From the NCBI GenBank assembly GCA_021770615.1, contig JAETQR010000029.1, positions 1 through 51,492 on the forward strand: a DNA stretch of 51,492 bases, given 5' to 3'. Source of the DNA: Lachnospiraceae bacterium. GTDB lineage: Bacteria > Bacillota_A > Clostridia > Lachnospirales > Lachnospiraceae. This document shows, piece after piece, positions 16,916-26,459 of this stretch. A program made the position numbers and the translations under genes. How positions within the stretch are numbered: position 1 is the first letter of the stretch; each line of letters begins with the position of its first letter. The notes under the pieces are model-generated. The model did not search any database. It was not told the origin of the DNA and worked only from the letters and a program-made list of their open reading frames with translations.

Positions 16916-19334
16916 GAAAACTGTCGCAGATACCGGATACAAAAAAGTAGACAGAAAAGAGAAAAAGAAAAAGGAAAAGCAGGAGGAAAAACGCAGGCAG
17001 AAAAAACTGTCCGTCCAGCAGTCGATCGCTTATAAGGAAATGGGAAGAGATGGAATCTGCAGGGTACAGGGAAAAACGTATTCTAAGTGTATCCGCTTTT
17101 ATGACATCAACTACCAGCTGGCGCAGAATGAAGATAAAAATGCAATCTTTGAAAACTGGTGTGATTTCCTCAATTACTTTGATGCCAGTATCCATTTTCA
17201 GCTGAGCTTTATCAATCATAAAAGCAGCATGAAAGAATTTGAACAGGTCATCAGGATCCGTCCTCAGGATGATGCTTTTGACGATGTTCGTATGGAATAT
17301 GCCAAGATGCTGAAACAGCAGCTGGCGAAAGGAAATAATGGACTGGTGAAATCAAAATATATCACCTTTTCCATTGAAGCAGACAATATCCGGGAAGCAA
17401 AGCCAAAGCTGGAACGTATTGAATCAGATATCCTGAACAACTTCAAGATCCTTGGAGTTCCAGCCTATCCATTGAATGGAGTGGAAAGATTGCAGATTTT
17501 ATATGAGACTTTCAATCCAGACAATATGACAGACTTCCAGTTTGATTATGGTTCCATGATCCGTACCGGACTCAATACCAAAGATTATGTGGCACCGACC
17601 AGTTTTGTATTCAAGGACAGAAATACATTCCGCATGGGAAATACCATCGGAGCAGTCTCTTATTTGCAGATCCTGGCACCGGAGCTTACAGATAAGATGC
17701 TGGCAGAATTTCTGGATATTGATAAGAATCTCATCGTCAATCTGCATGTCCAGTCTGTGGATCAGATGAAAGCAATCAAGCTTGTAAAAAGCAAGGTTAC
17801 GGATATCAATCGTATGAAAATCGAAGAACAGAAAAAAGCAGTCCGGGCCGGATATGATATGGATATTATCCCATCGGATCTGAACACGTATGGCGGAGAA
17901 GCGAAAAGGCTTCTGGAAGACCTGCAGTCACGAAATGAGCGTATGTTCCTTGTAACAGCGCTCTTTTTAAATACCGCAAAGACAAAGCAGGCACTGGATA
18001 ATGCCATCTTCCAGACTGCCGGTATCGCCCAGAAATATAACTGTGTACTGAAACGTCTGGATTATCAGCAGGAAGAAGGACTTATGAGTAGTGTTCCGTT
18101 GGGAGTAAATCATATCCCGATCAAGCGGGCTCTTACGACTACCAGCACAGCAATCTTTGTTCCATTTACGACACAGGAACTATTTATGGCGGGAGAATCC
18201 TTATATTACGGATTGAATGCCCTTAGTAACAACATGATTATGGTGGATCGTAAAAAGCTGAAAAACCCGAATGGATTGATCCTTGGTACACCTGGATCCG
18301 GTAAATCCTTTGCAGCAAAAAGAGAGATCACCAATGCGTTCTTTGTTACGAAGGATGACATTATCATCGGAGATCCGGAGGGCGAGTATTACCCGCTGGT
18401 CCATGCACTTGGCGGACAGGTAGTACACATCTCACCAACCAGTAAGGATTATATCAATCCGATGGATATCAATATGGATTATTCCGATGATGACAATCCA
18501 CTTGGTGTGAAATCTGATTTTGTCCTGTCCTTATGTGAGCTAATCATGGGAAGCAGGGATGGTATTGAAGCAGAGGAAAAATCAGTGATCGACCGTTGTC
18601 TTCCACTGGTGTATCAGAAGTACTTTGCAGATCCAAAACCGGAAAACATGCCGGTCCTCGGTGACCTGTATGACTGCCTCAGAAAGCAGAAAGAACCACA
18701 GGCCCAGAGAATTGCAACAGCACTGGAAATCTATGTAAATGGATCACTGAAAGTATTCAACCATAGAACCAATGTGGAACTGAATAATCGAATTGTCTGT
18801 TTTGATATCAAAGAGCTTGGAAAGCAGCTGAAGAAAATCGGAATGCTCATCGTCCAGGATCAGGTATGGAACAGAGTTACGATCAACCGTGGCATCAAAT
18901 CCACCAGGTACTACATCGATGAGTTCCACCTTCTGCTCAAAGAAGAACAGACAGCAGCTTATTCCGTAGAAATCTGGAAGAGATTCCGTAAATGGGGAGG
19001 TGTACCGACTGGTATCACTCAGAACATTAAGGATCTTCTTGCCAGCAGGGAGATTGAAAATATCTTTGAGAACAGTGATTTTATCCTGATGCTGAACCAG
19101 GCTGCAGGTGACAGACAGATCCTTGCAAAACAGCTGAATATTTCCCCATATCAGTTGTCTTATGTGACGAATTCCGGGGAAGGTGAAGGACTTCTTTTCT
19201 ATGGAACAACGATCATTCCATTTAAGGATAAGTTCGATAAGACATTGAAATTATATGGTCTGATGACCACGAAGCCCGAGGAAACATTGAAACGAGATAA
19301 AGAAATGAGGGATGCAAATGAAGGAAATCGATAA
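16896..19334 (+). CDS. virB4: VirB4/TraE-type conjugation ATPase
   Basis: An 812-residue motor ATPase of the mating apparatus. The first 40 residues are very basic. Walker A is GTPGSGKS (464-471), Walker B is YYIDEFH with Asp675, and the RFRKWGGVPTGITQNIKDLL segment is typical of VirB4/TraE. AAAGGAGG before the TTG at 16896 sets the start; reading the frame further upstream would place it inside prgI. The last 23 bp overlap the next gene. Confidence 0.92.
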   Translation: MRKKKNKKTVADTGYKKVDRKEKKKKEKQEEKRRQKKLSVQQSIAYKEMGRDGICRVQGKTYSKCIRFYDINYQLAQNEDKNAIFENWCDFLNYFDASIHFQLSFINHKSSMKEFEQVIRIRPQDDAFDDVRMEYAKMLKQQLAKGNNGLVKSKYITFSIEADNIREAKPKLERIESDILNNFKILGVPAYPLNGVERLQILYETFNPDNMTDFQFDYGSMIRTGLNTKDYVAPTSFVFKDRNTFRMGNTIGAVSYLQILAPELTDKMLAEFLDIDKNLIVNLHVQSVDQMKAIKLVKSKVTDINRMKIEEQKKAVRAGYDMDIIPSDLNTYGGEAKRLLEDLQSRNERMFLVTALFLNTAKTKQALDNAIFQTAGIAQKYNCVLKRLDYQQEEGLMSSVPLGVNHIPIKRALTTTSTAIFVPFTTQELFMAGESLYYGLNALSNNMIMVDRKKLKNPNGLILGTPGSGKSFAAKREITNAFFVTKDDIIIGDPEGEYYPLVHALGGQVVHISPTSKDYINPMDINMDYSDDDNPLGVKSDFVLSLCELIMGSRDGIEAEEKSVIDRCLPLVYQKYFADPKPENMPVLGDLYDCLRKQKEPQAQRIATALEIYVNGSLKVFNHRTNVELNNRIVCFDIKELGKQLKKIGMLIVQDQVWNRVTINRGIKSTRYYIDEFHLLLKEEQTAAYSVEIWKRFRKWGGVPTGITQNIKDLLASREIENIFENSDFILMLNQAAGDRQILAKQLNISPYQLSYVTNSGEGEGLLFYGTTIIPFKDKFDKTLKLYGLMTTKPEETLKRDKEMRDANEGNR

Positions 19335-19776
19335 AATCCGAATCAAGCAGTGGAATCAGGACAATCCTTACATTCAGATGAAAAATCTGGAAAATGTGCA
19401 ACCAGGATACCGTGTTCATACAGTCAATGATGATTATCATCTGTATGAACTTCCGCTGGAAACACAGAACATTATCCTTGACTGGGTATTCTGGAATTTT
19501 TATCCGGCACAGAAAATCTATCCGCATCTTACCAGTGATGATCTGAAAGAAGTTCTGTATAAACGTACCCAGATCCATCTGCACAACAATCAGTTCAAGG
19601 AGGCTATGCTGATCAATGGTTTCTGGCCGAGAGATCCGAGTGAATTGAACTGGGTATTTCATATCCAGGCGAGCTCTCCGGCAATCAGGATACAGGCAGA
19701 TGGTTATCCTGGTATCCCGATTATTGGACGCCAGGAACTGAATGAGTACAGAAAGAAAAGTTGTGCCTGGAGGTGA
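19312..19776 (+). CDS. Conserved-position ICE protein of unknown function
   Basis: A 154-residue cytoplasmic protein with no signal peptide or membrane span. It starts inside the end of virB4 (23-bp overlap), with ATGAGGG just upstream, and its stop overlaps the ribosome site of the wall-hydrolase gene. Tryptophan/tyrosine-rich segments (LDWVFWNFYPAQKIYPHL) and a Pro-rich end suggest a compact fold. I do not recognise a family. Its place between VirB4 and the NlpC/P60 hydrolase implies a role in transfer. Confidence 0.7.
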   Translation: MQMKEIDKIRIKQWNQDNPYIQMKNLENVQPGYRVHTVNDDYHLYELPLETQNIILDWVFWNFYPAQKIYPHLTSDDLKEVLYKRTQIHLHNNQFKEAMLINGFWPRDPSELNWVFHIQASSPAIRIQADGYPGIPIIGRQELNEYRKKSCAWR

Positions 19777-19782
19777 TGACCT

Positions 19783-22071
19783 ATAGCTGGAAAAAAATTT
19801 AAAGGCAAAGATAAAAAGGTCGCAAAGATGACCAGGGATGGTCTGACAGAAGAAAATCTCCGTGATGGTAGTGTAAAAGATATCAGTCACAGGAGCCGGG
19901 GGCGACCGGAAACTAAGGAAGAATTTGTTCCTGAACGGGAACGAAAAAAGGCTGAAAATGAAGATACAAAATCGGGAAAAGGAAAACGACTGCAGATGGA
20001 GAAAGTCCGTAAATCTTCTGTCCGGCAGGAAGCTGTTGAGGATACAGTTGAAGTTACACCGGAAGAAAAAGTATCCGGATATCGAAAGAAACTGCATCGT
20101 TATGAAAAAATCCCGGATGATGATAATAATCTGAACAGCCAAAAGAAATCCATTCGGAAGAAACAGTTGCAAAAACAGATGACCAAAGAACAGGCAAAAG
20201 CTGGAAGATTATCTTTTGATGATGAAGGAAATCAGATGGTGAAAGGTGCTGGCATGAAACCGGGAGGGACAGCCGGGAAATACATTGCTACACAAGCTGT
20301 TATATCTGGCATGAAAGCAGTCTCTTCCGAAGAGGAAGAAACAGATGAAAATGCAGGTGTGGAAAGTGCCAGACTTGTAGAGCGTGAAACAGAAGATGCG
20401 TTACGTGGTCTGCGTCATGCTCAGATCCGCAGCAAACGGACGGATGTGAAAACCCATCGCGGAGGTTATCGTGAGGCTACCGTAGAAAAGAAACTGAAAT
20501 TTGGTTCTGCAGAAAGTATGGAAGGAGTCAAACATGCAGAATCGGTAAAGAACGCTGAGCAAAAGAGACATTTCTATAACCGCTTCTTCCAGAAAAAACG
20601 ATATAAGGATGCTTACCGAGTAGCCAGAGCCGGAAAATCCGCTGGCAGTCTGGGTGGAGCAACAACCATTGCCGGTGTCGAGAACATGACGGTAAAAGCA
20701 AAGATCGCCTTGAAAGAGATCATAAAGCGTAATCGTGCCATGTTCGCAGGCATCGGTATTTTTGCGCTTCTTTTTCTTGTCATTTCAGTATCTCTGGGGA
20801 GCTGCAGTGCTTCTATCGAGGGTGCTGGATCTGTGATCGGTATTACAACGTATCCAAGTTCAGACGAGGATATTTATGCTGCCGAAAACAGATATGCTGC
20901 TTTGGAAAGTGCCTTGAATCAGCAGATCAATGAGATGGAACGAAGACATCCAAATTATGACGAGTATCAGTACAACATTGCTGAGATTGGTCATAATCCA
21001 TACCATCTTATCTCGTATCTTACCGCAAAATATGGGGACTGGACGTACTTAGATGTTGAAAATGAACTGCAAGCTCTTTTTGAAGCACAATATCATCTGA
21101 ATACTGAAGGTCGAACAGAAACGGTGACAGAAACCAGAAATGTTCGAGTCGGAGAATCATTGGGACAGGTAGTGACCAGTGGATATTGTAACTGTCGAAT
21201 CTGCTGTGGTGTATGGTCCGGAGGACCAACTGCTAGTGGTGCATATCCAACTGCAAACCATACCATTGCTGTAGATGCTTCCAATCCATTTGTGCCGATC
21301 GGAACGAAGGTAGTAATGAATGGTGTGGAATACACAGTTGAGGATACCGGAGCCTTTGCACGATATGGTGTGCAGTTTGACGTTTACTATGATAACCATG
21401 CTGCCGCTTCTGCTCATGGACATCAGACCTGGGAAGCCTATATCGCAGATGACAATGGCAGTCAGGAAGTAACGGTTACCAGTACAAGCACTAAGAAGAT
21501 TCTATATGTGACACTGACAAATGGAAGCTTTGATGCTTTGGCAAGAGCCAATCTGAATGCAGAGCAGCTGATCATCTATAATGCATTAAATACGACCTAT
21601 GGAAACAGAAATTATCTGTGGGATGTAAACAATGTGACCAGTGGATCAGGCGGTAATGGAATGAGCTATGAGATTCCACCGGAAGCACTGCAGGATGAAG
21701 AATTTGCCCGGATGATCCGGGAAGCAGAAAAATATCTGGGAGTACCTTATGTATGGGGTGGTTACTCCCCGTCCGGATTTGACTGCTCAGGTTTCGTATC
21801 CTATGTCATTAACCACTGTGGTAATGGCTGGAACTATGGACGATTGACCGCAGATGGATTAAGAGGCGTATGTACTTATGTATCACCGGAAGAAGCAAAA
21901 CCAGGAGATCTGATCTTCTTTCAGGGAACGTATAACACATCTGGTGCAAGCCATGTGGGTATCTATGTCGGTAACAATATGATGATCCATTGTGGGGATC
22001 CGATCCATTACTCAAATATCAGCACATCCTACTGGCAGCAACACTTCATGTGCTTTGGAAGACTGCCATAA
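19783..22071 (+). CDS. Conjugation wall hydrolase: TM, 3D-like and NlpC/P60 domains
   Basis: A VirB1-like peptidoglycan hydrolase that should open the wall for mating. A long charged N-terminus is followed by one membrane span (about 318-343), a 3D-like domain (SGYCNCRICCG... GTKVVMNGVEYTVEDTGAF) and a C-terminal NlpC/P60 domain with Cys668 (FDCSGF) and His724 (ASHVGIY). A strong GGAGGTGA (19769-19776) points 6-9 nt downstream to an ATA codon at 19783, giving AGKKFKGKDKKVAKM before the first ATG (19828). The conserved-looking KGKDKK run suggests the rare ATA start is used; otherwise the protein has 747 residues. Confidence 0.85.
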   Translation: MAGKKFKGKDKKVAKMTRDGLTEENLRDGSVKDISHRSRGRPETKEEFVPERERKKAENEDTKSGKGKRLQMEKVRKSSVRQEAVEDTVEVTPEEKVSGYRKKLHRYEKIPDDDNNLNSQKKSIRKKQLQKQMTKEQAKAGRLSFDDEGNQMVKGAGMKPGGTAGKYIATQAVISGMKAVSSEEEETDENAGVESARLVERETEDALRGLRHAQIRSKRTDVKTHRGGYREATVEKKLKFGSAESMEGVKHAESVKNAEQKRHFYNRFFQKKRYKDAYRVARAGKSAGSLGGATTIAGVENMTVKAKIALKEIIKRNRAMFAGIGIFALLFLVISVSLGSCSASIEGAGSVIGITTYPSSDEDIYAAENRYAALESALNQQINEMERRHPNYDEYQYNIAEIGHNPYHLISYLTAKYGDWTYLDVENELQALFEAQYHLNTEGRTETVTETRNVRVGESLGQVVTSGYCNCRICCGVWSGGPTASGAYPTANHTIAVDASNPFVPIGTKVVMNGVEYTVEDTGAFARYGVQFDVYYDNHAAASAHGHQTWEAYIADDNGSQEVTVTSTSTKKILYVTLTNGSFDALARANLNAEQLIIYNALNTTYGNRNYLWDVNNVTSGSGGNGMSYEIPPEALQDEEFARMIREAEKYLGVPYVWGGYSPSGFDCSGFVSYVINHCGNGWNYGRLTADGLRGVCTYVSPEEAKPGDLIFFQGTYNTSGASHVGIYVGNNMMIHCGDPIHYSNISTSYWQQHFMCFGRLP

Positions 22072-22097
22072 ATGGGTGATTGAAGGGAGGTGAAAGT

Positions 22098-22379
22098 TTG
22101 AATAAAAAGATTAAAAAATATCTGGATGAAATTGCCAAGACAGAGAAAAAGATCGCGGATCTGCAGCAATATCTTAGGGGTGTCCAGGCTGCATTAAAGC
22201 AGGAAGAGGACAATGAGATGATCAGGTGCATCCGTGGTATGAAGATGGAGAATGGTCAGTTGTATGATCTTTTGGATGGTATCCAGAATGGAACAATTAA
22301 ATTTCAGGTAAGCAGGGAGTCTGACGAAGAAGGTTCAGGCTCCTTTGTATTCACAAAAGAAAATAAGGAGGAATATTAG
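22098..22379 (+). CDS. DUF4315-family protein
   Basis: A 93-residue, mostly coiled-coil protein (KKIKKYLDEIAKTEKKIADL at its start), typical of the DUF4315 family found between the NlpC/P60 hydrolase and DUF4366 genes in Clostridia ICEs. GGGAGGTG lies 5 nt before the TTG at 22098, preferred over the ATG at 22080, which lies inside the ribosome-site region. The C-terminus is acidic. The role is unknown. Confidence 0.75.
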   Translation: MNKKIKKYLDEIAKTEKKIADLQQYLRGVQAALKQEEDNEMIRCIRGMKMENGQLYDLLDGIQNGTIKFQVSRESDEEGSGSFVFTKENKEEY

Positions 22380-22380
22380 A

Positions 22381-23115
22381 ATGGTGAAATGGAAGAAAAT
22401 GAATAAGAAAATGGCAGGACTGCTGTTAGGAGTCATGATGCTTTTTACTGCATCAACCACAGCATTTGCCTATGTGGATGAATCAGCAGAGGCATCCAAA
22501 GTAGAGACAACTCAGACAGATCAATCAACAGACAAAGAAGAGAAAAAGGATGAGGCGGCAAGTACAAATGAGGTGCTGCCGGAAGATGGAACAGACCAGG
22601 GAACTGCATTTACGACACCTGGAAATGGCGAAGTTAAGGATGACATTACCGATGATTCCACAAAGGAGTTTCTTACAGTTACAACGAAGAATAATAATAC
22701 TTTCTATATCGTGATCGACCGCAGTGCCACATCCCAGAATGTCTATATGTTATCCCAGATTGATGAAAATGATCTGTCCGAATTTCTGGATAAAGACAGC
22801 ACTGCTACTGTCGTAACACCACAGCCAGATACATCAAAGGTTGTGCTGGATGAAACAAATAATGAGGATGTAGACAAGGAAGCTACCGTTGATCCGGAGA
22901 AAACAGCATCTACCAAAACCAATATGGGTGCAATGGCAACAATCCTGATCCTGGCTCTCGGCGGTGTAGCAGCATACTACTACTTCAAGATCTATAAGCC
23001 AAAGAAAGAGGAAGACGAGGATGATCAGCCGGAAGGGTTGGAAACAGGTGGACTGGAAGAAATTCCGGATGAGGAAGAGTCTGAAGACGAAGATTTTGAA
23101 GAAAATGAAAAATAA
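22381..23115 (+). CDS. DUF4366 (CD1107-like) cell-envelope protein
   Basis: A 244-residue protein: signal peptide at about 8-33 (LLLGVMMLFTASTTAFA), an acidic Thr/Glu-rich linker, a conserved middle (FLTVTTKNNNTFYIVIDRSA, then NVYMLSQIDENDLSEFL), a C-terminal membrane span (about 182-203) and a strongly acidic cytoplasmic tail. This is the DUF4366/CD1107 family found in Tn1549-type ICEs. AAGGAGG precedes the ATG at 22381. It is expected at the membrane surface, and its partner is unknown. Confidence 0.8.
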   Translation: MVKWKKMNKKMAGLLLGVMMLFTASTTAFAYVDESAEASKVETTQTDQSTDKEEKKDEAASTNEVLPEDGTDQGTAFTTPGNGEVKDDITDDSTKEFLTVTTKNNNTFYIVIDRSATSQNVYMLSQIDENDLSEFLDKDSTATVVTPQPDTSKVVLDETNNEDVDKEATVDPEKTASTKTNMGAMATILILALGGVAAYYYFKIYKPKKEEDEDDQPEGLETGGLEEIPDEEESEDEDFEENEK

Positions 23116-23139
23116 ATAAACTTTTTTAGCGGAGGGGGC

Positions 23140-23170
23140 TGTAAAACATGCTCTCTCCGTTTCGTTATAT
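23140..23170 (+). repeat. Dispersed 31-bp element, copy 3
   Basis: TGTAAAACA, spacer TGCTCTCTC, CGTTTCGTTATAT, followed by GAAGG. It is immediately before the ribosome site of topB (ATG at 23188). It is the most divergent copy, but every change lies in the spacer. Confidence 0.75.
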
Positions 23171-23187
23171 GAAGGAGGTTATACATC

Positions 23188-25299
23188 ATGTATTTAGTAA
23201 TTGCAGAAAAACCAAGTGTATCAAGAGCAATCGCAGAAGTGATTGGAGCACAGGAACGAGAAGACGGATATTTAAGAGGAACCGACTGTATGGTCAGCTG
23301 GTGCTTCGGACATCTGGTCGAGTATGTTTCACCGGATGTCTACGATGAGAAATTTAGCCAGTGGAGATATGAAGATCTCCCGATCATCCCGAAAGACTGG
23401 AAAGTTACAGTCTCAGAAGATAAGAAAGATCAGTTCTATATCTTAAAAAGACTGCTTAACAGTCCGGAAATTGAATACGTCGTAAATGCCTGTGATGCCG
23501 GACGTGAAGGAGAATTAATCTTCAAACATGTCTATGACTTATCCGGAAGTAAAAAGCCGGTGAAACGATTATGGATTAGTTCTCTGGAAGATTCAGCAAT
23601 CCTTGATGGAATGCAGCATCTGAGATCCGCAGAGGAATACCGACATCTGGCCGAAGCTGCTGTATGCCGTTCTCAGGCTGACTGGCTGGTAGGAATGAAT
23701 GCAACCAGAGCTTACACCACAAAGTACTTTAAAAAGCTGACCGTTGGAAGGGTTCAGACACCGACACTTGCCATGTTGGTGGAACGTGCCGGACAGATCA
23801 GCAATTTCCAGAAAGAAAAGTATTTCAATGTGGAACTGGATTGTGACGGAATTCCGGCAGTAAAGCAAAAGATCTTTGATCCGGATGAGGCGGAACAGTT
23901 AAGAAGCAGATGTCAGGGAGGTGAAGCTATTGTCACTGCAGTAAAAGAAACAGAAAAGAAAGTAAAAGCACCAAAACTTTATGACCTGACCACGCTGCAG
24001 AGAGAAGCAAACCGTATCTATGGAATGACAGCCAAACAGACACTGGATACCGCTCAGAGCCTGTATGAAAAGAAACTGATCACTTATCCAAGAACGGACA
24101 GCCAGCATCTGACCGAAGATATGGAGCAGACCGCAAGAAATGTGGTCCGTCAGATTTATGAGAAATATCAACTGACAGGTCCTTTTGATCAGCCGGAACA
24201 GCCGGATGTGAAGAAAGTCATGAATAACAGCAAAGTGACAGATCACCATGCAATCATCCCAACGATGGAGCTTTCATCCTGCCAGCTGGATGAATTGAAA
24301 TCTTGGGAAGAAAAGATTCTTTTCCTGATTGCAGTTCACACGGTCATGGCAATGAGTAAGGAGCACGTTTACCAGGAAACAGAGATTGAAGTGGAATGCC
24401 AGGGAGAAATCTTCAAAGCAAAAGGAAAAACCGTCCTGCAGGATGGATGGAAACTCTTTGAAAACTGCTTCAAAAATAAGGATCGCATGGCAATCGTAAA
24501 TCCGGATCAGGAAATGAAAGAGAGGATGCCGAAAGTAACCCAGGGACAGACTTTCTATGCTGTAGCTGCAGAAAAGACAGAACATTTTACATCGCCACCA
24601 AAACCATACAGCGAAGATACTCTCCTTGCGGCAATGGAAACAGCTGGAAATAAGGAATTCGATGAAGATACGGAAAAGAAAGGATTAGGAACTCCGGCAA
24701 CAAGAGCCGGTATCATCGAGAAACTGATCTATTCCCAATATGCTACCCGAAAAGGAAAAAAGATTCTTCCAACAGATGATGGAAAAGTCCTTGTGGAGAT
24801 CCTGCCAGACTTTCTGAAATCTGCAAGTATGACTGCAGAATGGGAAAATCAACTGCTCTTGATGGAGCATGGAGAGATTGCACCGGAACAGTTTATGACT
24901 GGGATCAAAAACATGCTGACCATGATGCTGAATGGGTGCGATGCGATTTCCGAAGAAGAAACAAGAAGATTTCAGACCAGAGAAAGCATTGGAACCTGTC
25001 CGGTATGTGGAAGTCTGGTATATGAAAGCAAAACCAACTTCTATTGCAGCAACCACGATTGTCACTTTGCTCTCTGGAAAGATAACCGCTATCTGCAGAA
25101 TATGGAAAAAACCATGGATAAAAAGATGGCTGCAGAACTTCTGAAAAGTGGATGTGTGCATGTAAAAGACCTGTATTCCAGAAAGAAGAATATGTACTTT
25201 GAGGCAGATCTTCATATGGATGCAGATGAAATCGGAAGGGTGAATTTTTCTTTATCCTTTCCCAAAAAGAAACCAAAAAACAAAAGCAAAAAGAAATAA
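23188..25299 (+). CDS. topB: DNA topoisomerase III
   Basis: A 703-residue type IA topoisomerase. The N-terminal TOPRIM domain begins YLVIAEKPSVSRAIA and includes NACDAGREGELIF. The active-site tyrosine is Tyr300 in ITYPRTDSQHL. The C-terminus has a zinc-ribbon (CPVCGSLVY... YCSNHDCHF) and a Lys-rich tail. Such TopB copies are standard in Tn1549/CTn-type elements and help resolve transferring or replicating DNA. GAAGGAGG is directly downstream of dispersed-repeat copy 3. Confidence 0.93.
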   Translation: MYLVIAEKPSVSRAIAEVIGAQEREDGYLRGTDCMVSWCFGHLVEYVSPDVYDEKFSQWRYEDLPIIPKDWKVTVSEDKKDQFYILKRLLNSPEIEYVVNACDAGREGELIFKHVYDLSGSKKPVKRLWISSLEDSAILDGMQHLRSAEEYRHLAEAAVCRSQADWLVGMNATRAYTTKYFKKLTVGRVQTPTLAMLVERAGQISNFQKEKYFNVELDCDGIPAVKQKIFDPDEAEQLRSRCQGGEAIVTAVKETEKKVKAPKLYDLTTLQREANRIYGMTAKQTLDTAQSLYEKKLITYPRTDSQHLTEDMEQTARNVVRQIYEKYQLTGPFDQPEQPDVKKVMNNSKVTDHHAIIPTMELSSCQLDELKSWEEKILFLIAVHTVMAMSKEHVYQETEIEVECQGEIFKAKGKTVLQDGWKLFENCFKNKDRMAIVNPDQEMKERMPKVTQGQTFYAVAAEKTEHFTSPPKPYSEDTLLAAMETAGNKEFDEDTEKKGLGTPATRAGIIEKLIYSQYATRKGKKILPTDDGKVLVEILPDFLKSASMTAEWENQLLLMEHGEIAPEQFMTGIKNMLTMMLNGCDAISEEETRRFQTRESIGTCPVCGSLVYESKTNFYCSNHDCHFALWKDNRYLQNMEKTMDKKMAAELLKSGCVHVKDLYSRKKNMYFEADLHMDADEIGRVNFSLSFPKKKPKNKSKKK

Positions 25300-25327
25300 A
25301 AAAACAGATTAGAGGAGGAAACGAAGA

Positions 25328-26377
25328 ATGAATTTTAATGAATTTGTAAATGAAGTAAAGGACAATATCAAACTCTTTTTACCAAAGGATTATGAGAATG
25401 CAGAAGTATCAACAATGGAGTGTCAGAAACTGAACCGTGCCTATACGGGATTGATGGTGAGAAAAGAAGGTGAGATGCTTACCCCGACGATCAATCTTAA
25501 TCAGCTGTATGAAGCATATAAAGCACAGCCTGGCGTAACAATGGAAACTGTATGCAGAAAGATTGCAGATATAGTTATTGAGGCACCGATACAGGTTGAT
25601 CTGAAAGCTATTTTAAATTATGAAGATGTGAAGGACAAGCTGTTTATCCGTGTATCATCAGCCGAAGCAAATAAGGAAGTACTCGAAAATGCTCCACATC
25701 AGCTGAAGGAAGACCTCGCAATTACCTATCATGTGGCAGTAGGCAAGGATCAGGATGGATTAAGTTCCATGTTTATCAAGAATGATCTGCTTGAACAGTA
25801 TGGAATCTCTGCAGAACAGCTTCATGAAGATGCGATGAAAAGTTCACCGCATGTCATGATCCCGGAGGTATCAAGTATAGGTGCATTGATAGATGAAATG
25901 TACCAGAAAAATATTCTCATGCTGACACCGGATGAACGTGAAATGCTGCAGGAAACATTGCAGGAATCAAGCGAGATGCCGACATTCTTTGTTGTTACGA
26001 ATACAGACAGAATTGATGGAGCCGGTGTGATCTTTTATCCGGAATTCATGGATAGCATGGGGGAACTTCTTGGAAATGATTTCTTCATTTTGCCATCATC
26101 CATCCATGAAATGCTGGTCTTGCCAGATGACGGGCAAGTGGATGCAGAAATGTTAAGAGATATGGTAAAAGAAGTCAATGCCACTCAGGTAGCCCCTGCA
26201 GAACGCCTTACCAATGATGTATATCACTTTGATACAAAGGATCATGTCTTTGAAAAGGCAGATAGATTCACAGAACGTCAGAAAGAAAAAGAAGCACAGG
26301 CTGCAAAAACAGAGAAAGCAGGAAAAGAACAGCCAGATCAGAAACCGAAAACAAAAAAGCACGATATGGAACTCTAA
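25328..26377 (+). CDS. DUF5688-family protein
   Basis: A 349-residue protein with the DUF5688 pattern: NEFVNEVKDNIKLFLPKDYE at the N-terminus, KLNRAYTGLMVRKEGEMLTP, and a middle region with FFVVTNTDRIDGAGVIFYPE and FFILPSSIHEMLVLPDD. The tail is Lys/Glu/Gln-rich and probably disordered. GAGGAGG precedes the ATG. The family is frequent in Firmicutes ICEs and plasmids, next to topB or YodL genes, but its function is not known. Confidence 0.78.
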   Translation: MNFNEFVNEVKDNIKLFLPKDYENAEVSTMECQKLNRAYTGLMVRKEGEMLTPTINLNQLYEAYKAQPGVTMETVCRKIADIVIEAPIQVDLKAILNYEDVKDKLFIRVSSAEANKEVLENAPHQLKEDLAITYHVAVGKDQDGLSSMFIKNDLLEQYGISAEQLHEDAMKSSPHVMIPEVSSIGALIDEMYQKNILMLTPDEREMLQETLQESSEMPTFFVVTNTDRIDGAGVIFYPEFMDSMGELLGNDFFILPSSIHEMLVLPDDGQVDAEMLRDMVKEVNATQVAPAERLTNDVYHFDTKDHVFEKADRFTERQKEKEAQAAKTEKAGKEQPDQKPKTKKHDMEL

Positions 26378-26409
26378 TAAAAAATAATCATCTCATCAAC
26401 TAATAAAAA

Positions 26410-26446
26410 GCCCTGCGGCATAAGCACAATGTCGTGGGGCGTTTTT
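26410..26446 (+). terminator. Hairpin terminator after the DUF5688 gene
   Basis: GCCCTGCGGCAT and ATGTCGTGGGGC form a 12-bp stem (including G-T pairs), followed by G and TTTTT. It precedes the LtrC-like gene by 14 bp, and that gene's AAAGGAG follows directly. Confidence 0.65.
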
Positions 26447-26459
26447 GGAAAGGAGTATT

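Noticed and set aside
22046..22231. Minus-strand frame over the DUF4315 gene
   Set aside because: It is a shadow of the plus-strand coiled-coil gene with no start signal.
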